Shown: positions 34,684 to 42,772 of the stretch, in pieces
Numbering within the stretch: position 1 is the stretch's first letter
Layout of the letters: every line of letters starts with the position of its first letter
Origin: an uncultured Clostridia bacterium
Lineage (GTDB): Bacteria > Bacillota > Clostridia > Oscillospirales > Ruminococcaceae
Direction of reading: 5' to 3'
Length of the DNA: 64,000 nt
Assembly: GCA_947630825.1 (NCBI GenBank)
Contig: CANRJA010000001.1
Coordinates: 140,400-204,399 of the forward strand
Notes under the pieces: model-generated
What the model saw: only the letters and a program-made list of their open reading frames with translations
What the model was told of the DNA's origin: nothing
Databases searched by the model: none
Translations under genes and position numbers: made by a program

Positions 34684-35928
34684 GTGATGAAAATGGCTTC
34701 AAACAGAGTTGAACAGACTGTTTTCACAGAGGATATGAAGAAGGATTATACTATTTTAGTACCCGATATGCTTCCTATCCACTTTAAGCTTATAATTGAG
34801 ATTTTCCGCGAGTACGGATATAATATGGAGCTTTTGGAGACTTCGACAAGATCTGTCATAGACGAGGGACTTAAAAACGTTCACAACGATACCTGCTATC
34901 CGGCGCTTCTGGTTATCGGTCAGTTTATGGACGCTTTGAAAAGCGGTAAGTATGATGTCAATAAAACTGCCCTTTTGATTTCGCAGACAGGCGGAGGATG
35001 CAGAGCGTCTAACTATCTCCACCTGCTCCGCAAATCGCTTTCAGCGGAGTTTCCGCAGGTGCCGGTCATATCTCTTAATTTCTCAGGGCTTGAAAAAAAT
35101 CCTGCTTTTAAAATCACGCCCGTTATTGCTTTAAAGCTTGTCTATGCAGTAATGTACGGCGATATGCTTATGTCGCTGTATTACCAGTGCAAGCCTTATG
35201 AAATTCACAAGGGAAGCACCGACAGAGTTTTGAGTAACTGGCAGAGAAAGCTGTCTATACTTCTTCGCAAAAACCGATTTTTCAACACAAAGAAGATTTA
35301 CAAAAATATCTTAGACGATTTTTCAGATATAAAGAGAACAAAGAAGAAAAAGACTAAGGTAGGCATTGTTGGTGAAATTTATGTGAAATATTCGCCGCTG
35401 GCAAACAATCACCTCTGCGACTTTTTGATTCAGGAGGGCTGCGAGCCAAACGTGCCTGGTCTTCTTGACTTTGTACTCTACTGTGCGGCAAACACCCTCA
35501 ACGACGAAAGGCTATATGACGCCAGAACAAAAACTACTGCGCTTTTCAAAATAGGATACGACGTTTTATATAAGTTTCAAAAACAGCAAATAAAAGTGAT
35601 GAAAGAACACGGCGAGTTTGAGCCTCCCCACGATTTTGAACACCTTAGACACTACGCAGACAAATACATAAATCAGGGCGTTAAAATGGGCGAAGGTTGG
35701 CTTATAACCGCTGAAATGGCAGCTTTGGCAGAGTCGGGAACAAAAAATATAATCTGCACTCAGCCGTTTGGCTGCCTGCCTAATCACATTGTCGCAAAGG
35801 GAATGTCAAGAGTTATAAAAAATGCTTACCCCGACGCTAATATCGTCGCTATTGATTACGACCCCGGCGCAACAAAGGTAAATCAGGAAAATAGGATAAA
35901 GCTTATGCTTGCCAATGCAAAGATGTAA
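34684..35928 (+). CDS. 2-hydroxyacyl-CoA dehydratase-like subunit (C-terminal half of activase locus)
   Basis: This 414-residue protein continues the domain order of the large fused activase-dehydratase proteins. It has NDTCYPALLVIGQFMDAL with a conserved Cys, SQTGGGCRASNYLHLLRK, and a CTQPFGCLPNHIV segment near the C-terminus. These Cys residues probably bind an Fe-S cluster. It starts 26 bp after the stop of the upstream gene, with an AGGAGG at 34662-34668 and candidate starts GTG 34684, ATG 34687 and ATG 34693. The clean stop, RBS and restart argue for a genuine two-gene arrangement rather than a frameshift. Confidence 0.85.
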   Translation: MMKMASNRVEQTVFTEDMKKDYTILVPDMLPIHFKLIIEIFREYGYNMELLETSTRSVIDEGLKNVHNDTCYPALLVIGQFMDALKSGKYDVNKTALLISQTGGGCRASNYLHLLRKSLSAEFPQVPVISLNFSGLEKNPAFKITPVIALKLVYAVMYGDMLMSLYYQCKPYEIHKGSTDRVLSNWQRKLSILLRKNRFFNTKKIYKNILDDFSDIKRTKKKKTKVGIVGEIYVKYSPLANNHLCDFLIQEGCEPNVPGLLDFVLYCAANTLNDERLYDARTKTTALFKIGYDVLYKFQKQQIKVMKEHGEFEPPHDFEHLRHYADKYINQGVKMGEGWLITAEMAALAESGTKNIICTQPFGCLPNHIVAKGMSRVIKNAYPDANIVAIDYDPGATKVNQENRIKLMLANAKM

Positions 35929-36005
35929 AATTCAGTAGATATAAAATAAACTTTTTTCTAATCTAAATTACTTATTATGTGTAAACTGGTATGCTTTATT
36001 TTCAT

Positions 36006-36035
36006 TTGACAAAAAGCAATAGTTTATGTTATGGT
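36006..36035 (+). promoter_or_regulatory. Promoter of GH25 gene
   Basis: TTGACA (36006-36011), 18-bp spacer, TATGGT (36030-36035). Because the upstream in-frame ATG at 36031 lies inside the -10 box, the start at 36064 is favoured. Confidence 0.6.
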
Positions 36036-36063
36036 TAAAAAAATAAAATTGGAGGATAATAAA

Positions 36064-38178
36064 ATGAACAAATTATTTAAAACCGGATTTTTGAGTTTTT
36101 TGGCGTTCAGTATTTTGTTTCAGTCGTCAATTATCGGTTACTCGTCTGAAATAAAAGAATTCTCAAATACTTCCGACGACACAATCGCATCATATAACTC
36201 GGATAACGACCCTGCTTTTTCAGATGAAATTACCCAAGACGACATAAACGACGATAACAAAGACTACACTGACGGATTGAAAATTTTACAAAGTAATGAA
36301 GTCTCTGAGGAGTACGCCAGAGAATATGACCCGTTATATAAAAAGTATATGGGTGTGTCAACAGTTGCAAATACAAGAGCTAAGAAGTTCGGAGTTACCC
36401 AACCGACAACTCCACCTGCTTTAGTCGGCGTTAATTCTGTAGACGGCATTGACGTTTCAATGTATCAGGCGTATTCCACGCCTATCGACTGGAACAAGGT
36501 AAAAGCGGCAGGAATATCTTATGCAATTATCAGATGCGGCTATCGAGGTTGGGGAACAGGAGAAATCGTTGCCGACTCATACTTTAAGCAAAATATTGAG
36601 GGCGCTTTAGCGGCAGGTCTGCAAGTCGGTGTTTACTTCTATACGCAGGCTATCACGACAACTGAGGCAAAACAAGAAGCAGACTTCTGTAAAAACGCTG
36701 TAAAAGGTTATGATATTACACTTCCTATTTACATAGACATTGAAAATGCCGACCCAAAAGGCAGACTTGATTCAAGCGGTCTTTCAAAGGCTGAGAAAAC
36801 AAATATTTGCAAGGCGTTTGCAAACAGAGTTCAAAGCGCAAATTACACAGGCGGCGTTTATGCAAATAAAACTTGGCTTTTAAACTATATTGACGGCGCG
36901 GCGCTCGCAAAAAAATACGCAATATGGCTTGCTCACTATACTACCAACACCGATTACACAGGTGAGTTCAGTATGTGGCAGTATTCTTCAAGAGCAACGA
37001 TAAACGGTATTAAAGGAAGCGTTGACGTAAATAAAAATTACCTGACCAAGCCTCATCAGGTTACAAACCTTACAGCCGATGAAAGTACAACAGTTCCTTC
37101 TGAGTTCATTCTTTCCTGGACTCGCGCGGCAGGAGCTTATAAATATCAGGTAAAAACATTTGACGAAAGTACAAATAAATGGGTCTCACTGGGAACAACT
37201 AAGTCTAATAAGTTTACTGTCACTGAGCCTTATTCAACCGAAGAACGACAGTATAAAGTAAGAGCATTTAAGTTGATCGGTACTGAAAAAATATACGGCG
37301 CTTATTCTTCAATCGTTACCTTTGGCGTCAGTCTGACAAAAGTAAGCGGTCTAACCCAGACTGCGGCAAGCACTAAGTCTGTTACAATAAAGTGGAATCA
37401 GCTTTCCACCGCCGCAGGGTACTACATATATATGTATAACGAAAATAAACAGGAGTGGGCACAGGTCAAAACGCTTTCAGGTATCGGCAGCGTAAGTACA
37501 AAAATAACAGGACTTGACTATTCTACAGTATATAAATTTAAGGTTCAGGGCTATTCGTCAGAAAACGGCACTATCGTTCCTCTTTCAAAATCGTCAACCC
37601 TGAAAGCCGCTACTACTCCTAAAAAAGCCGGCGGACTTAAATATACAAGTACAGCCGCAAAAAAAGTCACCCTTTCTTGGAAGGTCATTGACAGAGCCTC
37701 AGGCTACAATATTCTTAGATACAATACTAATACAAAGAAATATGAAGTCTGCAAAACTGTTACAGGCAAAAAGCATAACAGCGCAGAAATCAGCGGTCTT
37801 AAATCAGGTACTAAGCATAAGTTTAAAGTCGAAGCCTATAAGCTGGCCGATCAAACTGCTTGGCCCGGAAAAAGAAGCTCTGCATATTCTATTTCAACTA
37901 TCCCGGCAAAGGTTACTGGTCTTAAATATTCTTTCAGCGGAAGTAAATGTACCTTGAAATGGAAAGCCTGCATCGGTGCTGTGGGTTATGAGGTGCAAAA
38001 GTATAATAAGGCTTCTAAATCTTGGACAACTGTTCAAAAGAAAAAACAAAAAAGTGTTAAATATAAATTTACGCTTAATAAAAATAATTCGGTAAAATTA
38101 AGAGTGCGCGCCTTTAAATCTGTTAAAGGCAAAAGACGCTACGGCTCTTATTCTTCCGCTAAAAATGTTAAGCATTAA
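36064..38178 (+). CDS. Secreted GH25 lysozyme with fn3-like repeats
   Basis: This 704-residue secreted protein has a signal peptide (1-28), an acidic Asp-rich pro-like region (about 30-110), a GH25 muramidase domain (about 125-330) and four fn3-like repeats to the end, the last strongly basic. GH25 catalytic acids are visible in GIDVSMYQ (Asp130) and PIYIDIENAD (Asp225, Glu227). It should cut the beta-1,4 bond of peptidoglycan. GGAGGATAATAAA precedes the chosen ATG. The terminal basic module resembles those on the GH5 and transglutaminase-like proteins, suggesting common surface retention. Confidence 0.92.
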   Translation: MNKLFKTGFLSFLAFSILFQSSIIGYSSEIKEFSNTSDDTIASYNSDNDPAFSDEITQDDINDDNKDYTDGLKILQSNEVSEEYAREYDPLYKKYMGVSTVANTRAKKFGVTQPTTPPALVGVNSVDGIDVSMYQAYSTPIDWNKVKAAGISYAIIRCGYRGWGTGEIVADSYFKQNIEGALAAGLQVGVYFYTQAITTTEAKQEADFCKNAVKGYDITLPIYIDIENADPKGRLDSSGLSKAEKTNICKAFANRVQSANYTGGVYANKTWLLNYIDGAALAKKYAIWLAHYTTNTDYTGEFSMWQYSSRATINGIKGSVDVNKNYLTKPHQVTNLTADESTTVPSEFILSWTRAAGAYKYQVKTFDESTNKWVSLGTTKSNKFTVTEPYSTEERQYKVRAFKLIGTEKIYGAYSSIVTFGVSLTKVSGLTQTAASTKSVTIKWNQLSTAAGYYIYMYNENKQEWAQVKTLSGIGSVSTKITGLDYSTVYKFKVQGYSSENGTIVPLSKSSTLKAATTPKKAGGLKYTSTAAKKVTLSWKVIDRASGYNILRYNTNTKKYEVCKTVTGKKHNSAEISGLKSGTKHKFKVEAYKLADQTAWPGKRSSAYSISTIPAKVTGLKYSFSGSKCTLKWKACIGAVGYEVQKYNKASKSWTTVQKKKQKSVKYKFTLNKNNSVKLRVRAFKSVKGKRRYGSYSSAKNVKH

Positions 38179-38198
38179 ATTAAATCTGTTTCAAAGTC

Positions 38199-38221
38199 AG
38201 CCGAAAGGCTGGCTTTTTTTA
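38199..38221 (+). terminator. Terminator after GH25 gene
   Basis: CAGCC-GAAA-GGCTG tetraloop hairpin followed by eight Ts, about 20 bases past the stop. Confidence 0.8.
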
Positions 38222-38261
38222 ATGAATACGCTTGTAAGCATATATCGTATATAAAAGCACA

Positions 38262-38376
38262 GCCCCCTTCCGTCAAAAACGAAAGGGGGCTATGCTAAAC
38301 CATGACACCTTCTACCTGTGGGGCAGAGGAGGTTGTGGAGGTTAATCGCCGCTTAAAATAAACCTCCATATAGAAG
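38262..38376. other. Unassigned structured intergenic segment
   Basis: A strong hairpin AGCCCCCTT...AAAGGGGGCT (38262-38292) is followed by a second fold. Its outer stem is CTTCTA (38309-38314) with TAGAAG (38371-38376), and its inner stem GGAGGTT (38337-38343) with AACCTCC (38361-38367), then T4 and a run of A. No RNA family is recognised. Confidence 0.35.
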
Positions 38377-38489
38377 TTTTAAAAAAAAAAATTAGGTATG
38401 TAGAATAGCTTAATTAGTAGCGGCGATAAAAAAATGAAAAAATTTATAATAATTAAGTATACTATAAAAGTACACCTAATTGCAAAAAA

Positions 38490-38696
38490 TTATTTTTTTC
38501 TTGCGTTTTTTATTAAATCTAACGGACTGATAACACCGTTTTTTAACTCGTAATCGTATACATAGTTTTTAATAATGTCCGCAAGCTGTTCATCTACACT
38601 TTTGTTATTACGACTGCATATGTAAGTGAACTTGCTATGTAATTTTGGAATGATATTAGCACTTATTTCTTTGGTTGTTGTTGTGTTTTCTGCCAT
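38490..38696 (-). CDS. Small ribbon-helix-helix-like protein, 68 aa
   Basis: This 68-residue protein, starting MAENTTTTKEISANIIPKLH, has a short strand-like N-terminus followed by helical, Lys-rich sequence with YICSRNNKSVDEQLADIIKNYV. This is consistent with an Arc/CopG-type fold, but similarity to the other RHH proteins here is weak. AGAGGTAAGCT is the RBS. Its promoter on the minus strand is TTGCAC (38768-38763), 17 bp, TATAAT (38745-38740), inside a 120-bp segment duplicated at 38899-39018. Confidence 0.65.
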   Translation of the reverse strand: MAENTTTTKEISANIIPKLHSKFTYICSRNNKSVDEQLADIIKNYVYDYELKNGVISPLDLIKNARKK

Positions 38697-38718
38697 AGCT
38701 TACCTCTTTTTAAATTTG

Positions 38719-38838
38719 TTGTTTGGTATCTTTTTTCATATTATAGCATAAGTTGTCATATTGTGCAAGTGTAAAGTAGCACAAATATAATACAAAATAA
38801 TTGTATATTTTGCACAAATTTTATTGCATAATATAATT
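38719..38838. repeat. Direct repeat, copy 1 (180-bp spacing)
   Basis: This segment matches 38899-39018 with only a few changes, offset by exactly 180 bp. It contains a minus-strand promoter and several TTGTGC/GCACAA half-sites. These look like binding sites for a small DNA-binding protein. Confidence 0.8.
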
Positions 38839-38898
38839 GCAAGTATTTCTTGGGTTGTTTTTAAGTCATAGTTTATTTCTTTTTGCATTTTTATTTGG

Positions 38899-39018
38899 TT
38901 GTTTGGTATCTTTTCTCACATTATAGCATAAGCTGTCATATTGTGCAAGTGTAAAGTAGCACAAATATAGCACAAAATAATTGTATATTTTGCACAAACT
39001 TTATTGCATAATATATAT
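38899..39018. repeat. Direct repeat, copy 2 (180-bp spacing)
   Basis: Second copy of the 120-bp repeat, immediately upstream of the RHH gene at 39037. The minus-strand promoter (TTGCAC 38948-38943, TATAAT 38925-38920) is conserved here too, although it points away from that gene. The half-sites TTGTGCAA, GCACAA, GCACAA and TTGCACAA are retained. Confidence 0.8.
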
Positions 39019-39036
39019 AAGGAGGAGAAAAGTTTT

Positions 39037-39225
39037 ATGTTAAAAATAAGAAAAGGATATAATACAGTAAATAAATCATTTCGCTTACCTGACGAACTTA
39101 CGGAGAAACTTGAAAAAATAGCAGCAATGAACAATCTATCACTTAATCAGCTAGTTATACAATGCTTAGATTATGCAGTAAATAATATAGACTACTCAGA
39201 CAAAAAAGACAAGGATGAAAAATAG
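39037..39225 (+). CDS. Small ribbon-helix-helix-like protein, 62 aa
   Basis: This 62-residue homologue of the protein at 3224-3403 has the shared core KGYNTVNKSFRLPDELTEKLEKIAAMNNLSLNQLVIQCLDYAVNN, the RHH pattern. I chose the ATG at 39037 because GGAGGAG is 7 bases upstream and the homologue starts at the equivalent position; an earlier in-frame ATG at 39004 would begin inside the repeat. It is divergent from the 68-residue protein at 38490. It may be an autorepressor acting on the TTGTGC half-sites. Confidence 0.78.
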   Translation: MLKIRKGYNTVNKSFRLPDELTEKLEKIAAMNNLSLNQLVIQCLDYAVNNIDYSDKKDKDEK

Positions 39226-39355
39226 TATTGTAAATTACGTGACAAATAAGCGCGCATATTTTTAGAATATGCGAGTATTATACTACATTCCTTTTACAGG
39301 CAGTGACGAGCTTAAAGGTTCGTTGTAAAAAATAAAAATTTTTTTTAAAAAAGTA

Positions 39356-39384
39356 TTGACAATTAATATTTAATAGAATATAAT
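39356..39384 (+). promoter_or_regulatory. Consensus promoter in front of degenerate riboswitch
   Basis: TTGACA (39356-39361), 17 bp, TATAAT (39379-39384). It is a close copy of the promoter at 39527-39555, including the preceding A/T tract. Confidence 0.8.
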
Positions 39385-39405
39385 AAATATAACATAAAAA
39401 ATGTT

Positions 39406-39480
39406 ATCGGCAAAACAGTTAAATGGCTGTGATGCAAAATTAAGCGTTTTCATACTGATATTCTGTTACATTATTAAGAA
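39406..39480 (+). promoter_or_regulatory. Degenerate c-di-GMP-I riboswitch copy
   Basis: The first half (ATCGGCAAAACAGTT...GGCTGTGATGCAAA) is colinear with the intact riboswitch at 39577. The second half lacks the GGGCCT...GGTAGCCAGTTGC part and there is no TTGCCG to close P1. It is therefore probably a non-functional remnant of a tandem duplication. Confidence 0.55.
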
Positions 39481-39526
39481 GTCAATAATATAAAAATAAA
39501 AAAATAAAATTTTTTTAAAAAAAGTG

Positions 39527-39555
39527 TTGACATTTAATAATAAATAGAATATAAT
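39527..39555 (+). promoter_or_regulatory. Consensus promoter of riboswitch-controlled surface protein
   Basis: TTGACA (39527-39532), 17 bp, TATAAT (39550-39555); perfect sigma-A promoter driving the leader with the c-di-GMP riboswitch. Confidence 0.88.
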
Positions 39556-39576
39556 AAGTATGTACAAAAGAATATT

Positions 39577-39661
39577 AATCGGCAAAGCAGTTGAAAAGCT
39601 GTGACGCAAAGCTATAGGGCCTGTAAAATGGTAGCCAGTTGCATTTAATTATAATTGCCGG
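39577..39661 (+). promoter_or_regulatory. c-di-GMP-I (GEMM-I) riboswitch
   Basis: The segment carries the GEMM-I core in order: ATCGGCAAAGC, a GTTGAAAAGC hairpin with a GNRA-like GAAA, GTGACGCAAAGC, TAGGGCCTG, ATGGTAGCCAGTTGC, then closure of P1 by TTGCCGGT. P1 pairs ATCGGCAA (39577-39584) with TTGCCGGT (39655-39661). The P1 3' strand overlaps the 5' arm (AATTGCC) of the terminator that follows, so ligand binding should block termination: a predicted ON switch. It controls the Thr-rich surface protein at 39736. Confidence 0.85.
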
Positions 39662-39690
39662 TTTCTATTGAAATAGGGCAATTTTTTGTT
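39653..39690 (+). terminator. Riboswitch-controlled terminator
   Basis: AATTGCC (39653-39659) pairs with GGCAATT (39677-39683), followed by TTTTTGTTTT. The 5' arm is shared with riboswitch stem P1. Confidence 0.75.
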
Positions 39691-39735
39691 TTACGAACAT
39701 TGACTTATTTCAAAATAAAAAGAAGAGGTGTTAAT

Positions 39736-42072
39736 ATGAAAAAAGCAAAAAGGACATTAAGTATGATAGCGGCATTTGCTATGGTATTCAGTACAATAAC
39801 AGTTTCAGCACAAGCTGCTTCATCTAAAACGGATTTACCAAAAACAATTATCAGCGGCAATTACCGTTACAAGGTAGTTTCTTTAAAAGGCAAAAAAGGA
39901 ACAGCAACTCTTGTCGGTGCTAAGTCAAAGAAGATCAAGATTGTAAAGATGCCAAAAACAGTCAAGGTAAAGGGATACAAATTAACAGTAACCGGCATTG
40001 GAAATAATGCTTTTAATAAGTATAAAAAGCTTAAAACTGTTAAGACCAATACCGTATTAAAGACTATTGGAAGCAACGCATTTGCTAATTGCCCTAAATT
40101 AAGCAAGATCACAATTAACTCCAAGAAGTTGGAGAGCGTTGGTGAAAATGCGTTAAAGGGTATAAGCAAAAAGGCTGTTATTGAGATTCCAAGCGTTTCC
40201 GGCAAATCTTACAGCAGTCTGCTGAGCGATAAAGGACAGACATCTTCTGTTAAGATTTCGGTTTCCGACGGAGAGGCGAAAATTGCGGTAGTACCTGAGA
40301 CAGTGGCGGCAACAGTACAAACTCAAGCAGCAACGGTTCAAGCCGTTACAACTATGGCTGTAAGAAGGCAAGCTGCTAAAGCACAAACTGTTTTAAAAGA
40401 ATCCAATGAGAAAGCTGAAGAACCTGAAACAACAACCGTTGCGGCTTCAACAGCGGCAGTTACAAAACCGATAACAACAACTACTACAACTGCTGAGGTT
40501 ACAGTACCTAAAGCTACGACAACTTCGGCGGCAGTTAAAAAGCCGGCAGTAAAAGCTACAGAACCGGCAACTACAACAGCAGTAGAAATTCCTGAAACAA
40601 CGGCAGCTACAACAGCGGCAGTTACAATGCCTGAAACAGTAACGACTACGGCAATGGTAGTTACAACAGCAGCAGTTACAATGCCTACGACTGCGGCAGT
40701 TACAACAACAACTACTACGACTGCTGAGCCTACAACTACAACCACAACCACAACTACAACAACTACTACCACTACAACGGCTAAGCCCACAACTACAACA
40801 ACTACAACAACTGCTAAGCCGACGACGACCACAACTAAGAAGTTAACAACAACTACGACGACGGCTAAGCCGACAACGACCACGACTAAGAAGACAACAA
40901 CAACTACAACGACAGCTAAGCCAACTACAACAACAACAACTACTACTACAACTACAACTACGACAACAACAACTACTACGACTACTACTGCAAAACCGAC
41001 AACACAGACAACTAAGCATGTACATACATTTGGCGAATGGAAAATAATTAAAGAAGCCGCATGTAATGCTTATGGAGAAAAAACACGTAAATGTACAGCA
41101 TGCGGTTATGAAGAAAAAACAAGAACTTCTTTAGCCGACCACAAGCTGGTTAAAGGCGAAACGGTAAAAGCTACTTGTACAGAAGCAGGCAAACAGTATT
41201 CATATTGTTCAGTTTGCGGTCAGGTATTCTTCCGTTATACAGATCGAGCATTGGGTCACAGATATTCAGACGAATTTACTGTTGACGCAGCAGCAACCTG
41301 CTTAATGAATGGTTCTAAATCAAAGCATTGCTTAAATGACGGATGTACATCAAAAATAGATGTAACAGCTATACCGGCTCCGACAACAGGACACAATTAT
41401 GTTGTTGAGTCTCAAACAGATGCTACTTGTACAGAAGTTGGTGTAATCACCATGAAATGTACAAACTGCGGAGAAATAGTAAAAGAGTATAAATCAAAAT
41501 TAGATCATAGCTATGACTCAGAATACACAGTAGATATAGAGGCAACATGCACAACTCCGGGTGAGAAGTCGAGACATTGTACAAGAGACGGCTGTAAGGC
41601 AAGAATGGATATAGTAAGAATCAATAACGGCGGACACACTTGGGGTAAAGTAACTGTAGAAAAGATGCCGACTAGCAAGGATACGGGTACTGGTACTCAA
41701 ATTTGTGAAGCTTGCAGAACAACTAGACCTGTTACGATTGCGACGACAGAAGAAGATTTAATAACTCAAAATCCAATTGAAGTTACTTGGAGAGGCTATG
41801 AAGAAACAGAAAAAGTTGTTGAGAAGTTTGGAGAAGTTGGCACAATTTGGTTTGTAAAGTTTAAATGCGATACAGCTGAATGTGAAGGCTTTGACGGTGG
41901 TAACTCTAGCGTTATGGTAAGCAGAAGAGCAGAAAAGGATACAATAACAAAAGAAGCACCTCAAGCTAGAGCCGGTTACGTATTTGTTGGTTGGAAAGTT
42001 TCTATAGAAGAAATTGGGGAAGAAAAAGTACCTATTAAGGTATATGAAGCTAAATATGTTTCTATAGTTTAA
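39736..42072 (+). CDS. Large Thr-rich secreted surface protein
   Basis: This 778-residue secreted protein has a signal peptide (1-27) and a Lys-rich leucine-rich-repeat (BspA-like) domain (about 40-190, e.g. TVTGIGNNAFNKYKKLKTV). A very long Ala/Thr-rich stalk with many (T)n runs follows (about 215-425), then a region of Cys-paired repeats (about 428-650) in which CTEAG...C..CG recurs. The C-terminal domain (about 660-778) is unassigned. No LPXTG motif or membrane anchor was seen. The ATG at 39736 has AAGAGGTG upstream. It is under a c-di-GMP riboswitch, suggesting a role in attachment or biofilm. Function inferred. Confidence 0.82.
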   Translation: MKKAKRTLSMIAAFAMVFSTITVSAQAASSKTDLPKTIISGNYRYKVVSLKGKKGTATLVGAKSKKIKIVKMPKTVKVKGYKLTVTGIGNNAFNKYKKLKTVKTNTVLKTIGSNAFANCPKLSKITINSKKLESVGENALKGISKKAVIEIPSVSGKSYSSLLSDKGQTSSVKISVSDGEAKIAVVPETVAATVQTQAATVQAVTTMAVRRQAAKAQTVLKESNEKAEEPETTTVAASTAAVTKPITTTTTTAEVTVPKATTTSAAVKKPAVKATEPATTTAVEIPETTAATTAAVTMPETVTTTAMVVTTAAVTMPTTAAVTTTTTTTAEPTTTTTTTTTTTTTTTTAKPTTTTTTTTAKPTTTTTKKLTTTTTTAKPTTTTTKKTTTTTTTAKPTTTTTTTTTTTTTTTTTTTTTTAKPTTQTTKHVHTFGEWKIIKEAACNAYGEKTRKCTACGYEEKTRTSLADHKLVKGETVKATCTEAGKQYSYCSVCGQVFFRYTDRALGHRYSDEFTVDAAATCLMNGSKSKHCLNDGCTSKIDVTAIPAPTTGHNYVVESQTDATCTEVGVITMKCTNCGEIVKEYKSKLDHSYDSEYTVDIEATCTTPGEKSRHCTRDGCKARMDIVRINNGGHTWGKVTVEKMPTSKDTGTGTQICEACRTTRPVTIATTEEDLITQNPIEVTWRGYEETEKVVEKFGEVGTIWFVKFKCDTAECEGFDGGNSSVMVSRRAEKDTITKEAPQARAGYVFVGWKVSIEEIGEEKVPIKVYEAKYVSIV

Positions 42073-42130
42073 AAATTTAAGGTTCTATATCAATAGTATG
42101 GGCAAAATTTAAAAATGAAAAATGAATGCG

Positions 42131-42170
42131 AACGCCGTTTGAGCTACAAAGCTCAAGCGGCGTTAGTTGT
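42131..42170 (+). terminator. Terminator after surface protein gene
   Basis: AACGCCG..TTGAGCT-ACAA-AGCTCAA.CGGCGTT is a long GC-rich hairpin followed by a T-rich stretch. Confidence 0.8.
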
Positions 42171-42225
42171 TTTTGAAAAGAGACACGAGATAAAAACGAA
42201 CAGGCGAAATTCTAGTTTTTTCTGA

Positions 42226-42254
42226 TTGACAAACTTAGTTTGCTGTTATATAAT
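42226..42254 (+). promoter_or_regulatory. Consensus promoter of smpB
   Basis: TTGACA (42226-42231), 17 bp, TATAAT (42249-42254), about 30 bp before the smpB start. Perfect match. Confidence 0.88.
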
Positions 42255-42286
42255 AAATTACTGCACGAACGAAAGGAAGTGAGCAA

Positions 42287-42757
42287 ATGGCAGTAACTAA
42301 GTCCGGAACAAAGCAAATAACCGACAACAGAAAAGCAAGACATGATTATTTTGTTCTTGAGACGATTGAAGCAGGCATTGAGCTTGTCGGAACTGAGGTA
42401 AAATCACTGCGTGCAGGGAATGTAAACTTGAAGGACGCATGGTGTTCAATAGAAAACGGCGAGATGTTTATAAAAGGCATGCACATTTCTCCGTATGATC
42501 ACGGAAACATATTCAACTGTGACCCGATCAGAGAGAGAAAGCTACTTCTTCACAAGAAGGAGATATTAAAGCTGTTTGGTCAGGTAAAGCAGGAGGGATT
42601 GACGCTTGTACCTCTGTCTATGTACTTCAAGGGTTCAAAAGTTAAGGTTGCTATTGGATTGTGCAGGGGTAAAAAGCTTTATGATAAGAGAGAGGATATG
42701 GCAAATAAAGCGGCGCAAAGAGAAATCGAGCGTGCAGTAAAGAGCAGAAACAGATAA
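42287..42757 (+). CDS. smpB: SsrA-binding protein SmpB
   Basis: SmpB (156 residues) binds tmRNA and brings it to stalled ribosomes. The family signatures are [33 protein letters not shown] and the C-terminal [24 protein letters not shown] tail that is needed in the decoding centre. GGAAGTGAG is the RBS. It is followed after 15 bp by ssrA, the classical smpB-ssrA neighbourhood. Confidence 0.97.
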   Translation: MAVTKSGTKQITDNRKARHDYFVLETIEAGIELVGTEVKSLRAGNVNLKDAWCSIENGEMFIKGMHISPYDHGNIFNCDPIRERKLLLHKKEILKLFGQVKQEGLTLVPLSMYFKGSKVKVAIGLCRGKKLYDKREDMANKAAQREIERAVKSRNR

Positions 42758-42772
42758 ATCAGTATCAGATAT

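Noticed and set aside
34657..34690. Frameshift splitting the activase gene
   Set aside because: There is a proper stop, a Shine-Dalgarno sequence and new starts, unlike the lesions in the mobile element. A genuine two-gene arrangement fits better.
40338..40883. Minus-strand Val-rich frame of 181 codons
   Set aside because: It is the reverse of the poly-Thr (ACN) stalk. ACN repeats read backwards give NGT codons in one frame (Val, Gly and similar). It is an artefact of low complexity.
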